Assembly (NCBI GenBank): GCA_029881435.1
Contig: JAOUMR010000003.1
Span: 1 to 64,000 of the forward strand
DNA: 64,000 bases
Direction: 5' to 3'
Origin: Nitrospira sp.
GTDB taxonomy: Bacteria > Nitrospirota > Nitrospiria > Nitrospirales > Nitrospiraceae
A program made the position numbers and the translations under genes. Below are positions 32,668-44,968 of the stretch, piece after piece; within the stretch, counting starts at the first letter, position 1, and every line of letters begins with the position of its first letter. Under the pieces are notes generated by a model. The model saw only the letters and a list, made by a program, of their open reading frames with translations, did no database searches and had not been told where the DNA came from.

Positions 32668-33078
32668 GTGAAGATCGTCCGGCTGCATGGTCTCAGTTTC
32701 GCGCTCGCCTGTTTGCTGTGGAGCCATCCCTTGCCAGGATGGAGCACGGATTCCCTCCCCGCTGAACCCGATCTCAATACACGCGTCGATGAACTGTATG
32801 ACCACGAGGCCCGTCTCTTCATCATGCTCTATTCCCTTCGTGGAAACGGTCAGATCGACTACGTCACGGCCAGACTGGTTCAAGACTACTCCCGCAGCAG
32901 CTATGGCAATCCCATCTACCAGACTGAGGATCAACCGCTCTTCTACTGGTGGAACCACACCATGTGGAACGATCCGGAGCAGGACGGGGTCAATGGCAAC
33001 GAGAAAGTCTATCAGGAACATACCGACTTCGATCTTTCCAGGTATAAACCCTGTCTGTTCAATGGACAGCCCTGCTAG
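32668..33078 (+). CDS. Small exported protein of unknown function
   Basis: A 136-residue protein with a signal peptide (residues ~1-24: KIVRLHGLSFALACLLWSHP). The mature part begins STDSLPAEPDLNTRVDELYD, then EARLFIMLYSLRGNGQIDYV and a Tyr/Trp/Asn-rich end. The GTG at 32668 is the likely start, with GGGTGA upstream; a GTG two codons earlier is also possible. No family was recognised. It is divergent from mtaB. Confidence 0.62.
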   Translation: MKIVRLHGLSFALACLLWSHPLPGWSTDSLPAEPDLNTRVDELYDHEARLFIMLYSLRGNGQIDYVTARLVQDYSRSSYGNPIYQTEDQPLFYWWNHTMWNDPEQDGVNGNEKVYQEHTDFDLSRYKPCLFNGQPC

Positions 33079-33229
33079 TTTCTGTCCAAACTGGTAATGT
33101 GTCTCCGCACGTTTTGTCATTCTGCTGAGCCGCAGCGGAAGGCGATGATATTCTGCACTGCGGTCAAGAATTATTGGTGCCGACTGCGATTTTTTCGGAT
33201 CCAGTCCACGTTTGTACGAGCATGCTTCC

Positions 33230-34522
33230 ATGAAACAAGGTTCCTTTGATGTCGGTAGTCTCGTGAACCGGCGCATCCTTGTGATGCTGCCGCTGGGATT
33301 TGCGTCAGGCCTTCCGCTGGCGCTCACGTCAGGGACGTTACAGGCTTGGCTGACGGTCGAAGGTGTTGATCTCAAAACGATCGGTATCTTCACACTGGTC
33401 GGACTTCCTTACGCACTCAAGTTCTTATGGGCTCCCGTCATGGATCGCGTGGTTCCGCCTTGGCTGGGGAGGCGTCGTGGATGGATGGTCCTGACACAAC
33501 TTTGTGTGGCTGCCAGCCTAGTGCTCATGGCCATAACCGATCCAAAGATCCACCCTGGGTGGCTTGCGGCCTATGCCGTGCTCGTCGCGTTTCTTGCCGC
33601 GTCACTGGACATTGTCTTCGACGCCTATCGAACGGACACGCTGTATCCGCACGAACGCGGATTGGGTGCAGCCGTGTGGGTCAATGGCTACCGAATCGCG
33701 CTCTTGGCCTCTGGCGCCGGTGCACTGGCGCTCGCCGATTACGTTGGCTGGCAGATGACCTATCTGGCGATGGCGGCCGTTATGATTGCCGGGGTGGGCA
33801 TCGTCTTGCTCAGTCCTGACCCGACGGTCGTCGCCAATGCTCCAAGGAGTCTCAAGGAAGCCGTCGGGGCACCGTTGGCGGAGTTTTTTTTCAGGCCCAC
33901 CGCGCTGGGCTTCTTGGCCGTGATCATCCTCTACAAGCTTGGAGATGCTTTTGCATCGGCGCTCCAAACTGCCTTTCTGATCGGAGGGTTGGGCTTTTCC
34001 GCCACGGAAGTTGGTGCCGTGAAGGGACTCGGAATTCTTGCCACATTGGTGGGGGCCTTTTGCGGCGGGCTCTTGATGACCAAGACTGGACTTGTTCGGT
34101 CTCTGCTGCTCTTTGGCGTCTTGCAAGCGGTCTCGAATCTTGGATTCGTCGTGCTGGCATTAGCGGGAAAGAATTCGGCCGTATTGACGGCGGCAGTCGT
34201 GATCGAGAATGTGACGGGAGGCATGGGCACGGCGGCGTTCGTGGCGTTGGTCATGTCGCTCTGTGATCCGCGCTATACGGCGACGCAGTTCGCGCTGCTG
34301 TCTTCGTTAGAAGCGTTAGGACGGGTGTTTGCCGGTCGTCCATCCGCGGATCTTGTTGCGATGGTCGGATGGACGCAATTTTATGTCTTCACCGTCGCAG
34401 TGGCGCTGCCCGGTCTCTGGGCGGTCTGGCGGGTCCGCCATTCCATCGAGCCGGAGCAGAAGCCTGTCGCACACACCTCCGTCGTGGAGCCGGCGACTTC
34501 GCCGATTTCAGACCGACTATGA
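33230..34522 (+). CDS. AmpG-like MFS transporter
   Basis: A 430-residue protein with about twelve hydrophobic helices. The N-terminal part (RRILVMLPLGFASGLPLALT, SGTLQAWLTVEGVDLKTIG) and the intracellular loop APVMDRVVPPWLGRRRGWM are characteristic of AmpG, the inner-membrane permease that imports anhydro-muropeptides for cell-wall recycling. The inner-core segment LDIVFDAYRTDTL also fits. ATG 33230 was preferred over a TTG six codons upstream. No recycling enzyme lies next to it, so the substrate is inferred from family only. Confidence 0.82.
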   Translation: MKQGSFDVGSLVNRRILVMLPLGFASGLPLALTSGTLQAWLTVEGVDLKTIGIFTLVGLPYALKFLWAPVMDRVVPPWLGRRRGWMVLTQLCVAASLVLMAITDPKIHPGWLAAYAVLVAFLAASLDIVFDAYRTDTLYPHERGLGAAVWVNGYRIALLASGAGALALADYVGWQMTYLAMAAVMIAGVGIVLLSPDPTVVANAPRSLKEAVGAPLAEFFFRPTALGFLAVIILYKLGDAFASALQTAFLIGGLGFSATEVGAVKGLGILATLVGAFCGGLLMTKTGLVRSLLLFGVLQAVSNLGFVVLALAGKNSAVLTAAVVIENVTGGMGTAAFVALVMSLCDPRYTATQFALLSSLEALGRVFAGRPSADLVAMVGWTQFYVFTVAVALPGLWAVWRVRHSIEPEQKPVAHTSVVEPATSPISDRL

Positions 34523-34810
34523 GGACAATCTCCGTTGGAGAAAGAGTACAAAGAGCATCAGGGTGGGAAGTGGAGCGAGTATGAACGGGACAAGCCAGAG
34601 CCAGACATTCTTTCCGCGGACGCGCGCTTGGTCGATCATCCAGACGAACAGCCAGACTAGAAGACCGATATAATTGAGTGTGATCCATTGAATCGTATGG
34701 ATCTTGAGGCCGCTCGTGCTGTCGGGAGAGCCTTGTAGAAGGAATATCCCCAGCAGCAAGACAAACGCGCTGAGTAGAACCGTGATGAGTTTTTTACTCC
34801 AGACGAACAT
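34517..34810 (-). CDS. Small membrane protein
   Basis: A 97-residue protein with three hydrophobic segments (ITVLLSAFVLLLGIFLLQG, TLNYIGLLVWLFVWMIDQA, WLWLVPFILAPLPTLMLFVL). The start MFVWSKK is fixed by AGGAGG nine bases upstream on the minus strand. It overlaps the end of the AmpG-like gene by 6 bases in opposite orientation. No family was recognised. Confidence 0.72.
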   Translation of the reverse strand: MFVWSKKLITVLLSAFVLLLGIFLLQGSPDSTSGLKIHTIQWITLNYIGLLVWLFVWMIDQARVRGKNVWLWLVPFILAPLPTLMLFVLFLQRRLSS

Positions 34811-34946
34811 ATCCGCCTCCTGGCTGAAAGAATGTAGGCACAAAGCCCGGGGTAAGCTAATTCTCCGACCATCGTTTGTCAAATCAGAGGCTGGTTTCGT
34901 CAATGATCCAATTCACGTATAGAATAGAAACTGCTGGCAGTCCCTT

Positions 34947-35318
34947 ATGAGTCTCGTTCGCCTAAGCCTGGTCGTTGGCGCTCTGGTTGTCGCGGTCGGC
35001 CTGGCGTTATCGAATCCGACCATGGATGACTATGTCCGCTTTGTTGAGCAGGAATTGAGCAAAGCAATGGACCGAATGGATCAGGCTACATCGACCCACG
35101 AACAACAATTTATTCGCCAGGTGTTTCGGTCGCAAAGTAAGAAAATTCTCGAAGCAATCGTTCGGCCGAATACGGCGCGACGCAACTGGGGCATCTTGAG
35201 CTACTTTGAAACGCACGTGGCCGATACCACCGTCGTCGTGCTTGGTCTTGGGGGGCGATTTATTCCCCTTCAGGGTGTCGAGGAAGCGACACTGAAAATC
35301 GGCCGGATGGCCTTTTGA
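34947..35318 (+). CDS. DUF4359-like exported protein
   Basis: A 123-residue protein with an N-terminal hydrophobic segment (LSLVVGALVVAVGLALS) followed by NPTMDDYVRFVEQELSKAMD, the opening typical of DUF4359 proteins, and a C-terminal half with NWGILSYFETHVADTTVVVL. It should be anchored in or exported across the inner membrane. Function is unknown. It lies upstream of nrdJ, but the 287-base gap with its own promoter argues against co-transcription. Confidence 0.7.
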   Translation: MSLVRLSLVVGALVVAVGLALSNPTMDDYVRFVEQELSKAMDRMDQATSTHEQQFIRQVFRSQSKKILEAIVRPNTARRNWGILSYFETHVADTTVVVLGLGGRFIPLQGVEEATLKIGRMAF

Positions 35319-35459
35319 AAAGAAAAATGGCCAGGGTCATCTGATGAGGCAACTTTCGTCGACGTATTTTTGTGGATAACCTCGTTGAGAAGTGCCCAAA
35401 ATAGGCTGTGAGATTCGCATTTCGACTATTCACAGTCTGTCCTCATATTTCCCAAAATG

Positions 35460-35507
35460 CCACAACATTTGGTGTTGACAAAAAAACATGCTAGCTATAT
35501 GTAGTCA
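35460..35507 (+). promoter_or_regulatory. Tandem NrdR-box-like sites over the nrdJ promoter
   Basis: Two 16-base sites resemble the NrdR box ACACWATATATWGTGT: 35460-35475 (about 12 of 16 positions) and 35492-35507 (about 10 of 16). Their starts are 32 bases apart, three DNA turns, the usual spacing of paired NrdR boxes. Between and within them lie TTGACA (35475-35480) and TATGTA (35498-35503), separated by 17 bases. The layout predicts repression of ribonucleotide reductase by NrdR. The nrdR gene is not in the window. Confidence 0.68.
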
Positions 35508-35605
35508 ACACCTGTGATATACACACTCCACGTGCTTCTCGTGCTTCTAATGACACCTGGCCAAAGCATAAATCTAAAACCTTATCCTCTCTTAGGAGGG
35601 CTGCC

Positions 35606-38600
35606 GTGAAAATTGATCGGAGATTTACCCGTCGCGGAGTGAGCCCGTACGAGGGGCTGGCGTTCGTCAAACGGTCGTCGGAGATTCGTAATCCCGACGG
35701 GTCCACCGTATTCAAGCTCGAGAACATCGATGTTCCAGAGCCATGGACTCAGTTGGCTGTCGATATCTTGGCGCAAAAATACTTCAGGAAGGCGGGAATT
35801 CCGCAGTACGATCAGAACGGTCAGCCGCTTGTAGGCTCGGACGGCAAGCCGGTGCTCGGTGGTGAGCGGGATGCTCGTCAGGTCTTTGAGCGCATGGCCG
35901 GATGCTGGACCCATTGGGGTAAGTCCCATGCGTATTTTAAGACAGCGGACGATGCCGAGTCCTTTCACGATGAGATGTGCTACATGCTGGCGCACCAAAT
36001 GGCTGCGCCAAACTCTCCCCAATGGTTCAATACCGGCCTGCACTATGCCTATGGGCTGTCGGGGCCGGCACAGGGACACTATTACGTCGATCCCCAAACG
36101 CGTGAGGTCGTGAAAGCCACCAATGCGTTCGAACATCCTCAGCCGCATGCCTGTTTCATTCAATCGATCGAGGATGATCTCGTGAACGAGAGTGGGATCA
36201 TGGATCTCTGGGTGCGGGAGGCTCGGCTGTTCAAGTATGGCTCCGGAACCGGGACGAACTTCTCAAAATTGCGGGGCGATGGCGAAGGACTTTCCGGTGG
36301 CGGCAGGTCTTCAGGCCTTATGTCCTTTCTCAAGATCGGGGATCGAGCGGCAGGCGCGATCAAATCAGGGGGGACCACGCGTCGTGCCGCTAAGATGGTC
36401 TGTTTAGACCTCGATCATCCGGATATCGAGGAATTCATCGATTGGAAGGTCGTCGAGGAACAAAAAGTCGCGGCGATGGTGACGGGCTCAAAGATCTGTG
36501 CTCAGCGCCTCAACACCATACTGAAGGCCTGTCACACGGTCAATGGTGAAGGGGCTCTCGGACTGGATCTCGATTCCAAGACGAATTCGGTCCTGCGCGA
36601 AGCGCTGACGTCGGCCCGTCGCGATATGGTTCCTGAGGCGTATATCCAGCGGATGTTCTCCTATGCGCAGCAGGGGTTCACACATTTCGTGTTTCATGAG
36701 TACGACACCAATTGGGACGGCAAAGCCTATCAGACGGTCTCCGGTCAAAATTCGAACAACAGCGTCAGGATTCCCAATGAGTTTTTTGCCGCACTTGAAA
36801 CCGACGGCGACTGGCACCTCAAACGCCGAACGAACGGCAAAGTGTGCAAGACCATCAAGGCCAGAGACTTGTGGGACCGGATTGCGTGGGCTGCATGGAT
36901 TTGTGCCGATCCCGGGACACAGTACGATACCACCATCAACGAATGGCATACCTGTCCGGAGGACGGCCGTATCAATGCGTCAAACCCGTGCTCCGAATAC
37001 ATGTTTTTGGACGATACCGCCTGTAACCTGGCCTCACTCAATCTCACCAAGTTCTATAGTGCGGATGGACAGTTCGAATTGGAGCATTTCCGCCATGCCG
37101 TGCGGTTGTGGACGATCGCGTTGGAAATCAGTGTATTGATGGCGTCCTTCCCAAGCCGCTCGATTGCCGAAAAGAGCTATCAATTCAGGACGCTTGGGTT
37201 GGGTTATGCGAATCTCGGCACCGTCCTCATGCGGTTGGGGATTCCTTATGATTCGCCCAAAGCCCTGGCGATTTGTGGAGCCATCACGTCCATCATGACT
37301 GGTGAGGCATACCGCGCATCGGCTGAAATGGCGGCCGAGCTGTCACCCTTCCCAGGCTACGCGAACAATCGAGAGTCCATGCTACGAGTGATCCGCAACC
37401 ACCGACGGGCTGCGTATCAGGTGCCTCATACAGAATATGAAGGACTGACAATTGCTCCGGTGGGGATCCTCCCTGAGCATTGTCCTCCGGACATGCTCCT
37501 TGCCGCTCGAAGGGCTTGGGACCATGCGCTTGAGCTTGGGGCAGCCTATGGGTACCGCAATGCACAGGTGACGGTGATCGCTCCGACCGGCACGATTGGA
37601 TTGGTCATGGATTGCGATACCACAGGAATTGAGCCGGATTTTGCACTGGTGAAATTCAAGAAGCTGGCGGGTGGAGGCTACTTCAAGATTATTAATCAAA
37701 GCTTACCGCCCGCCTTGGCCAACCTCGGATATACGGACCAACAGGTGCAGGATATCGTCCGCTACTGTGTCGGTGCTCAGACGCTCAAAGGCGCGCCCTT
37801 TATCAATCACGACACGTTGCGTCAGAAGGGATTCGACGATGCGGCCTTAGAACGACTGGAGTGTGGTTTGGGGCAAGCGTTCGAAATTCAGTTCGCCTTC
37901 AACAAGTTTATTTTGGGGGAAGCCTTTTGTGTGGAACAGCTTGGCCTCACCGAGGGGCAACTCACTGAGGCGAATTTCAACATGCTGAAGGTGCTCGGCT
38001 TTACACAAGAAGAGATCGCCACCGCGAACGATTTTTGCTGTGGAACGATGACAGTGGAAGGAGCGCCGCATTTGAGGGCCGAACACCTTGCAGTATTCGA
38101 TTGCGCCAATCGATGTGGGCGGATCGGACAACGTTCCATAGCCGTCGACGCCCATATCCACATGATGGCTGCGGCGCAGCCGTTCATCAGTGGCGCGATC
38201 AGCAAGACCATCAATATGTCGGCCGATGCCAGCGTGGATGACGTTAAGGCGGCGTATCTCCTTGCCTGGAAAAGCATGGTGAAAGCGGTCGCGTTGTATC
38301 GTGACGGGTCCAAGCTCAGTCAACCATTGAGTGCGTCGACCGACAGCGGAAAGGCCATCGAAACCACTGCCGGCATCATGGAGATAGCTGAAAAAGTGAC
38401 CGAGCGGGTGCTCGTTCGGTATCTTGCCAAACGACGCCCGTTGCCGGGTCGACGCAATGGCTACACGCAAAAGGCTATTGTCGGAGGGCACAAGCTGTAC
38501 CTGCGTACCGGTGAATATGAAGATGGGACCATCGGGGAAATCTTTTTGGACATGCACAAGGAGGGCGCGGCATTCAGGAGTCTTATGAACTGCTTTGCGA

Positions 38601-39142
38601 TCGCCATCTCTCTTGGGCTTCAGCACGGGGTTCCTCTGGAAGAATTCGTTGAAGCCTTCGTCTTTACCCGGTTTGAGCCGAACGGCCCCGTCAAATTGAA
38701 TGATCGGATCAAAATGTCGACGTCGATTATTGATTATATCTTCCGTGAGCTTGCCGTCACCTATCTCGATCGGTATGATCTTGCGCAGGTGAAAGAAGAA
38801 GACCTGCGCATGGATTCGATGAAAAAAGACGACATGGATCCTGAATGTTTCGAGGAAGAAGCCGACCTCGATGCACTGGCCAAGTCTTCCGTCGTGACGG
38901 AACACTTACCGATCCGCCGAAACGGGGGAAGAGGAAATGGCCATGGAAATGGGCATAGTGTTGCTCGACAGGTGGAACTCATGCGTGAGACTCTGACTCT
39001 GACAGAGATACAAAGCGCCAAAGATGCCAGGATCAAGGGCTACGAGGGCGATCCCTGCCCCGAATGCAAACAGTTCACCATGGTCCGAAACGGCACCTGT
39101 CTCAAATGTGTCAGTTGCGGTGCGACGAGTGGATGCTCATAA
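35606..39142 (+). CDS. nrdJ: Adenosylcobalamin-dependent (class II) ribonucleotide reductase
   Basis: An 1178-residue class II reductase that makes deoxyribonucleotides with coenzyme B12 and without oxygen. Landmarks: [53 protein letters not shown] with the radical-chain Cys and Glu region, [20 protein letters not shown], and a C-terminal zinc-binding tail [21 protein letters not shown] near 1150. This is the long form of the enzyme. It starts with GTG behind AGGAGGG. The paired NrdR-like boxes upstream indicate regulation by dNTP/ATP levels. Confidence 0.96.
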   Translation: MKIDRRFTRRGVSPYEGLAFVKRSSEIRNPDGSTVFKLENIDVPEPWTQLAVDILAQKYFRKAGIPQYDQNGQPLVGSDGKPVLGGERDARQVFERMAGCWTHWGKSHAYFKTADDAESFHDEMCYMLAHQMAAPNSPQWFNTGLHYAYGLSGPAQGHYYVDPQTREVVKATNAFEHPQPHACFIQSIEDDLVNESGIMDLWVREARLFKYGSGTGTNFSKLRGDGEGLSGGGRSSGLMSFLKIGDRAAGAIKSGGTTRRAAKMVCLDLDHPDIEEFIDWKVVEEQKVAAMVTGSKICAQRLNTILKACHTVNGEGALGLDLDSKTNSVLREALTSARRDMVPEAYIQRMFSYAQQGFTHFVFHEYDTNWDGKAYQTVSGQNSNNSVRIPNEFFAALETDGDWHLKRRTNGKVCKTIKARDLWDRIAWAAWICADPGTQYDTTINEWHTCPEDGRINASNPCSEYMFLDDTACNLASLNLTKFYSADGQFELEHFRHAVRLWTIALEISVLMASFPSRSIAEKSYQFRTLGLGYANLGTVLMRLGIPYDSPKALAICGAITSIMTGEAYRASAEMAAELSPFPGYANNRESMLRVIRNHRRAAYQVPHTEYEGLTIAPVGILPEHCPPDMLLAARRAWDHALELGAAYGYRNAQVTVIAPTGTIGLVMDCDTTGIEPDFALVKFKKLAGGGYFKIINQSLPPALANLGYTDQQVQDIVRYCVGAQTLKGAPFINHDTLRQKGFDDAALERLECGLGQAFEIQFAFNKFILGEAFCVEQLGLTEGQLTEANFNMLKVLGFTQEEIATANDFCCGTMTVEGAPHLRAEHLAVFDCANRCGRIGQRSIAVDAHIHMMAAAQPFISGAISKTINMSADASVDDVKAAYLLAWKSMVKAVALYRDGSKLSQPLSASTDSGKAIETTAGIMEIAEKVTERVLVRYLAKRRPLPGRRNGYTQKAIVGGHKLYLRTGEYEDGTIGEIFLDMHKEGAAFRSLMNCFAIAISLGLQHGVPLEEFVEAFVFTRFEPNGPVKLNDRIKMSTSIIDYIFRELAVTYLDRYDLAQVKEEDLRMDSMKKDDMDPECFEEEADLDALAKSSVVTEHLPIRRNGGRGNGHGNGHSVARQVELMRETLTLTEIQSAKDARIKGYEGDPCPECKQFTMVRNGTCLKCVSCGATSGCS

Positions 39143-39388
39143 GGGAGTATAAAGATGCAGAGCAAGTCTCCATCATCGTGCGTCTGCTGTAGAAAACGAC
39201 GGTTTCGGCACAGGCGATCCGGCACCCCAATCCTTTCTTGGTTACGCGTACAAGCTCGAAAATCTTCTTCGAGTTCGATAGGGTCTCTATTGAAGTGTGG
39301 GCATCGAGGGGCTTGGTCTCCGTTGCGAATGCCTCGTTTGGCGAGGCGACGACGATTCTAATGGCGAAGAGTTCAAAGGAGTTCGGAT

Positions 39389-39799
39389 ATGCCGACAACG
39401 ACCCAGTTGGTCATCGGTGGTCAGAGTAAGCCAGGCGCCCTTGCAAGAGTGACGGCGGTTCTCGGCGAAGCTGGAGTTAATATCAAGGCATTTTCCGCCC
39501 CAGAAGTAACGGGTCCGGGGAAGTTGCGTCTGCTTGTGGCTGATCTGGACGGCGCTCGCGCGGCTCTTCGGTCGGCGAAAATCAAGTTTGGTGAAGAAAC
39601 GGCTCTTCTCTTAAGCCTTGAGAATAAACCTGGCGCACTGAGAAAAGTGGCCGATCTCTTGGTAAAGAGCCGGATCAATATCAAGTGCGGCTACTGTACG
39701 CCTTCACGGGAAGGGAAACGGGCGATTGTCGTCCTTACCGTTTCCAACACCGACAAAGCCTTGGCCACCCTACGCAATCAATCCCTCGACGAGTTTTGA
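39389..39799 (+). CDS. Tandem ACT-domain protein
   Basis: A 136-residue protein with two ACT domains: residues 5-66 (QLVIGGQSKPGALARVTAVL, GEAGVNIKAFSAPE) and 70-134 (LLLSLENKPGALRKVADLLV, KSRINIKCGYCTPS). ACT domains bind amino acids and regulate enzymes. A stand-alone pair may sense an amino acid for another protein. It is close to rlpA (3 bases), so the two share an operon. The 246 bases between nrdJ and this gene hold no convincing coding frame. Confidence 0.85.
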   Translation: MPTTTQLVIGGQSKPGALARVTAVLGEAGVNIKAFSAPEVTGPGKLRLLVADLDGARAALRSAKIKFGEETALLLSLENKPGALRKVADLLVKSRINIKCGYCTPSREGKRAIVVLTVSNTDKALATLRNQSLDEF

Positions 39800-39802
39800 T
39801 CT

Positions 39803-40483
39803 ATGCGGCTGGGGCCGCTCACGAAAATCATATCTGGGCGTATCGTTATCATCGGCCTTTTGGTTGGGCTTCTCGTACAAGGCTGCACGGCACCTTCCCG
39901 TCACATCAGCCGATTTCCCGGGTACCCGGTGGGATTCGTGGAGCGAGGGGAGGCTTCGTGGTATGGCCCCGGCTTTCATGGAAACAAGACAGCCAATGGG
40001 GAATGGTATGACATGCATAAGTTGACGGCTGCGCATCGGACGCTGCCACTAGGGTCCGTGGCTGTGATCCATTCGTTGACCTCGGGTCGCCAGGTCACAG
40101 TCAGGATTAATGATCGCGGGCCGTTCGCGAAGGGGCGGATCTTGGATCTTTCATTGGCTGGAGCTCAGGCTCTCGATATGGTCGGTAATGGAACCGACCG
40201 GGTAGAACTTCGAGTCATTGACTATGTTGCCCAACCCGAAGGAATGGGTCCGTTACGAGTTCAAGTCGGAGCCTTCGCGGACCTTCAGAATGCACGGGCG
40301 TTGTATGCGCAAATCCAACGAGATTTTCCCGATGGACGGATCATTCAGGTCGATCTACCGGAGGGGCGCCGTTACCGTGTTCAGTTTGGTCGGTTTCTGA
40401 ACGAATCGGAAGCACAGATGTTTGCAGATCGTTTCGATCGTGCGTTTCGCCTCCGATCATTAGTATTCCGGGATGATGAATAG
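39803..40483 (+). CDS. rlpA: RlpA-family septal-ring lipoprotein
   Basis: A 226-residue lipoprotein. The lipobox LLVQGC places the lipidated Cys at residue 28. A double-psi beta-barrel follows (about 50-140: GEASWYGPGFHGNKTANGEW, INDRGPFAKGRILDLSLAGA) with the conserved Asp and His (TAAHRTLPLG), and a SPOR domain (about 152-224, VQVGAFADLQNARALYAQI) that binds denuded glycan at the division septum. In characterised species RlpA cuts such glycan strands. It acts at the outer membrane and septum. Confidence 0.92.
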   Translation: MRLGPLTKIISGRIVIIGLLVGLLVQGCTAPSRHISRFPGYPVGFVERGEASWYGPGFHGNKTANGEWYDMHKLTAAHRTLPLGSVAVIHSLTSGRQVTVRINDRGPFAKGRILDLSLAGAQALDMVGNGTDRVELRVIDYVAQPEGMGPLRVQVGAFADLQNARALYAQIQRDFPDGRIIQVDLPEGRRYRVQFGRFLNESEAQMFADRFDRAFRLRSLVFRDDE

Positions 40484-40665
40484 ACCGAGGCCAAGATGCC
40501 GAGGAGACATGCTGGAGACCGTTCTCGTATGAGTGACGTTTTGGAACTGATTGATTTTTCAATAACATTTTTTGAATTGCTTGCCTGCTTTTGATCCCTA
40601 TGGTAGATGTAACGACTGTGACTCCTATTTTAGGTTGCTCGGTCATTCTAATCTTACGATCCTCT

Positions 40666-40708
40666 GAAGGGCGGGCTAAGAGGTATCAGCTAGGAGACAC
40701 CCGCCTTC
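40666..40708 (+). other. Leader hairpin upstream of the CorC-type gene
   Basis: GAAGGGCGGG (40666-40675) can pair with CCCGCCTTC (40700-40708) with one bulged base, making a stem with a 24-base loop about 48 bases before the next start codon. No T-run follows, so it is not a standard terminator. The remaining 270-base gap after rlpA shows nothing else clear. Confidence 0.4.
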
Positions 40709-40755
40709 TCATCAAGTCAACCATCCTGGTTCAGTGTCCCTAATATAAGACGGCG

Positions 40756-42024
40756 ATGGACATCCTCATCCTTTTAGGGTTGATAGGGTTATCCGCCATT
40801 ATTTCTACAGCCGAGATTGGCTTTTTCTCGGTCAACGAAACACGGCTGAGGGCGTTGGCTCAAAACGGCAGCAAGCGCGCTGAAAAAGCCCTACAACTCA
40901 GGAGTGACCCCCAAAGGCTCTTTTCCACCATCCTTGTTGGCGATCGTCTCGTCAGCACGGCCATTCCGATGTTCGCCACCTTCATTACCTTGAATGCCTT
41001 TGGGGAGAAGAGCATTTTTGAAGAAGCCATCGCAGTCATGGTCGGTATTTTGACCTTCGTTCTCTTAGTATCCGTTGACGTGATCCCCAAGACGCTGGCG
41101 GCAAAATTTTCCGTCCCCGTTACGTTGACGCTGGCTTACCCTATCTCCTGGGTTCAGGTGATGTTGCAACCGATTCTCTTCTTGATGGTGCCGCTGATCT
41201 ATAAGTTAACGGGCGGAAAGGGATTGACTCATCCTTTGGTCACGGAAGAAGAGTTGAAAATTATGCTCGACCAGGGCGGAAAGGCCGGAGAGCTGGAATC
41301 CGAAGAAGTCAAGATGATCAAGAATGTGTTTCAGTTGAAGGACATTACGGCGGAAGACGCGATGACGCCGCGCATCTATGTTTTTTCGCTCGATGGGAAT
41401 CTTCGACTCAAGGAAGCGCAGGAGCTGCTCTATAGCTCAAAGTATTCAAGGATTCCGCTCTACGATGGCACGCTCGATAATATTACGGGAATCCTCCACA
41501 AGACCAAAGCATTGATCGAACTGGCAAAGGGGCGAACGGAATTGCGGCTAAGGGATATCGCGCATCCACCGTTGTTCGTGCCGGCCGGGAAAACGGCGGA
41601 CGATCTCATGAAGCAGTTTCAGCAGGAAAAACGGCATATGGGTGTCGTGGTGAACGAGTTTGGCGGTGTGATGGGTCTTGTGACCCTCGAAGATCTTCTC
41701 GAAGAGGTGGTCGGTGAAATCGTCGACGAGACGGACATCACGGAAGAGCTCATCAAGCGCATTGGTAAGAACCAGATCCTCGTTCATGGGCGGACCGAGG
41801 TGCGGAAGGTGAATGATTTCTTCAAGGTTGAACTTGGGGGAGATGAAGCGCTGACCATCGGTGGGCTTATTCAGGAGAATCTCGGACGAATCCCATCGGC
41901 TGGAGAGGAGATTCGAATCGAGAATTGCCGCTTGGTCGTTCACGAAGCCGATCCTCGGTCGATCCGAAGCGTGCATATTTTTAAAGAGGAGAAGGTGGCT
42001 GTGCCAGTTGAAGCTCCCGTATGA
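40756..42024 (+). CDS. CNNM/CorC-HlyC family membrane protein
   Basis: A 422-residue protein with the standard layout: a DUF21 membrane domain with about four helices (residues 1-170, starting ILILLGLIGLSAIISTAEIG), a CBS-domain pair (about 200-325: DAMTPRIYVFSLDGNLRLKE, HMGVVVNEFGGVMGLVTLED), and a C-terminal CorC_HlyC domain (about 340-415). Homologues are linked to magnesium efflux or transport; older annotations call them hemolysins. CBS domains would sense nucleotides. It converges on ligA, 2 bases apart. Confidence 0.9.
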   Translation: MDILILLGLIGLSAIISTAEIGFFSVNETRLRALAQNGSKRAEKALQLRSDPQRLFSTILVGDRLVSTAIPMFATFITLNAFGEKSIFEEAIAVMVGILTFVLLVSVDVIPKTLAAKFSVPVTLTLAYPISWVQVMLQPILFLMVPLIYKLTGGKGLTHPLVTEEELKIMLDQGGKAGELESEEVKMIKNVFQLKDITAEDAMTPRIYVFSLDGNLRLKEAQELLYSSKYSRIPLYDGTLDNITGILHKTKALIELAKGRTELRLRDIAHPPLFVPAGKTADDLMKQFQQEKRHMGVVVNEFGGVMGLVTLEDLLEEVVGEIVDETDITEELIKRIGKNQILVHGRTEVRKVNDFFKVELGGDEALTIGGLIQENLGRIPSAGEEIRIENCRLVVHEADPRSIRSVHIFKEEKVAVPVEAPV

Positions 42025-42026
42025 CC

Positions 42027-44261
<2,235 letters not shown>

Positions 44262-44331
44262 CTACGCTCCTCATTGTCCGTTGAAAATCGACGAAGATCG
44301 GGCAAAGGGCAAACGCGATGAAGGAGGATGT

Positions 44332-44958
44332 ATGTTGAAGGATGAACACCCAATGCGTGAGCGAGTACGTGGGATGGCTCTCTTAGCGCTACTGCTGTGC
44401 AGCGGGTCGCTGATCAGTGGATGTGTGGTGTTGGAAGAGAAATACAATGCGGAAAAGGCCCGAAGTTTGAATTTTCAGCGCCTTCTGGCGCAAGAAGAAA
44501 AGCGCACGGCCGAATTGGACAGCGAGGTCAGGCGTGCGAAGGCCGAACTGGCTGAATTCGAGGCAAGGAATCGGGAACTCTCGTCTCAAGTACAGATGGC
44601 ACGTGAACACATGGGGCGCCTTCAGGAAGAGACTGAAGCGATTCGGGAAGCCACCGTGCTCGAACGAAAAGCGTTGGAGGATATGCAGCGGAAGGGTCAT
44701 TCCCCTGCTGCCAAGCAGAAAAAAACCGGGGCCCGCAAACCTGGTCCGAGCGATGTCGATCGGAAGGATCACGACGAAGATCTGCCAATCAGCGCCGACA
44801 TGAAGGCTGATGCAAAATTGCATGTGGTAAAGCCTGGAGAAACTCTTTTTAGCATCAGTCGACGGTATAGAATTGGGATGGGTAAGTTGAAGCAGATGAA
44901 TAATCTTCCAGATGACATCATTGAAGTCGGTCAAAAACTCGTCTTAATAGCAGAGTAA
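44332..44958 (+). CDS. LysM-domain lipoprotein
   Basis: A 208-residue lipoprotein. The lipobox LISGC gives a lipidated Cys at residue 31. A coiled coil follows (about 40-115, RAKAELAEFEARNRELSSQ), then a Lys-rich linker and a C-terminal LysM domain (about 160-207: LHVVKPGETLFSISRRYRIG, MNNLPDDIIEVGQKLVLI) that binds peptidoglycan. The ATG is fixed by AAGGAGG at 44321-44327. It ends 10 bases before trpE, so it leads the trp transcript unless trpE has its own promoter inside it. Confidence 0.87.
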   Translation: MLKDEHPMRERVRGMALLALLLCSGSLISGCVVLEEKYNAEKARSLNFQRLLAQEEKRTAELDSEVRRAKAELAEFEARNRELSSQVQMAREHMGRLQEETEAIREATVLERKALEDMQRKGHSPAAKQKKTGARKPGPSDVDRKDHDEDLPISADMKADAKLHVVKPGETLFSISRRYRIGMGKLKQMNNLPDDIIEVGQKLVLIAE

Positions 44959-44968
44959 GCGGAACGAC

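Noticed and set aside
37847-38905. A 352-codon minus-strand frame opposite nrdJ
   Set aside because: It is antisense to a fully conserved enzyme and its composition is unlike a protein.
39143-39388. Possible small gene between nrdJ and the ACT-domain gene
   Set aside because: The plus-strand frame is Ser/Arg-rich with no ribosome-binding site, and the minus-strand frame has no family. Nothing supports either.
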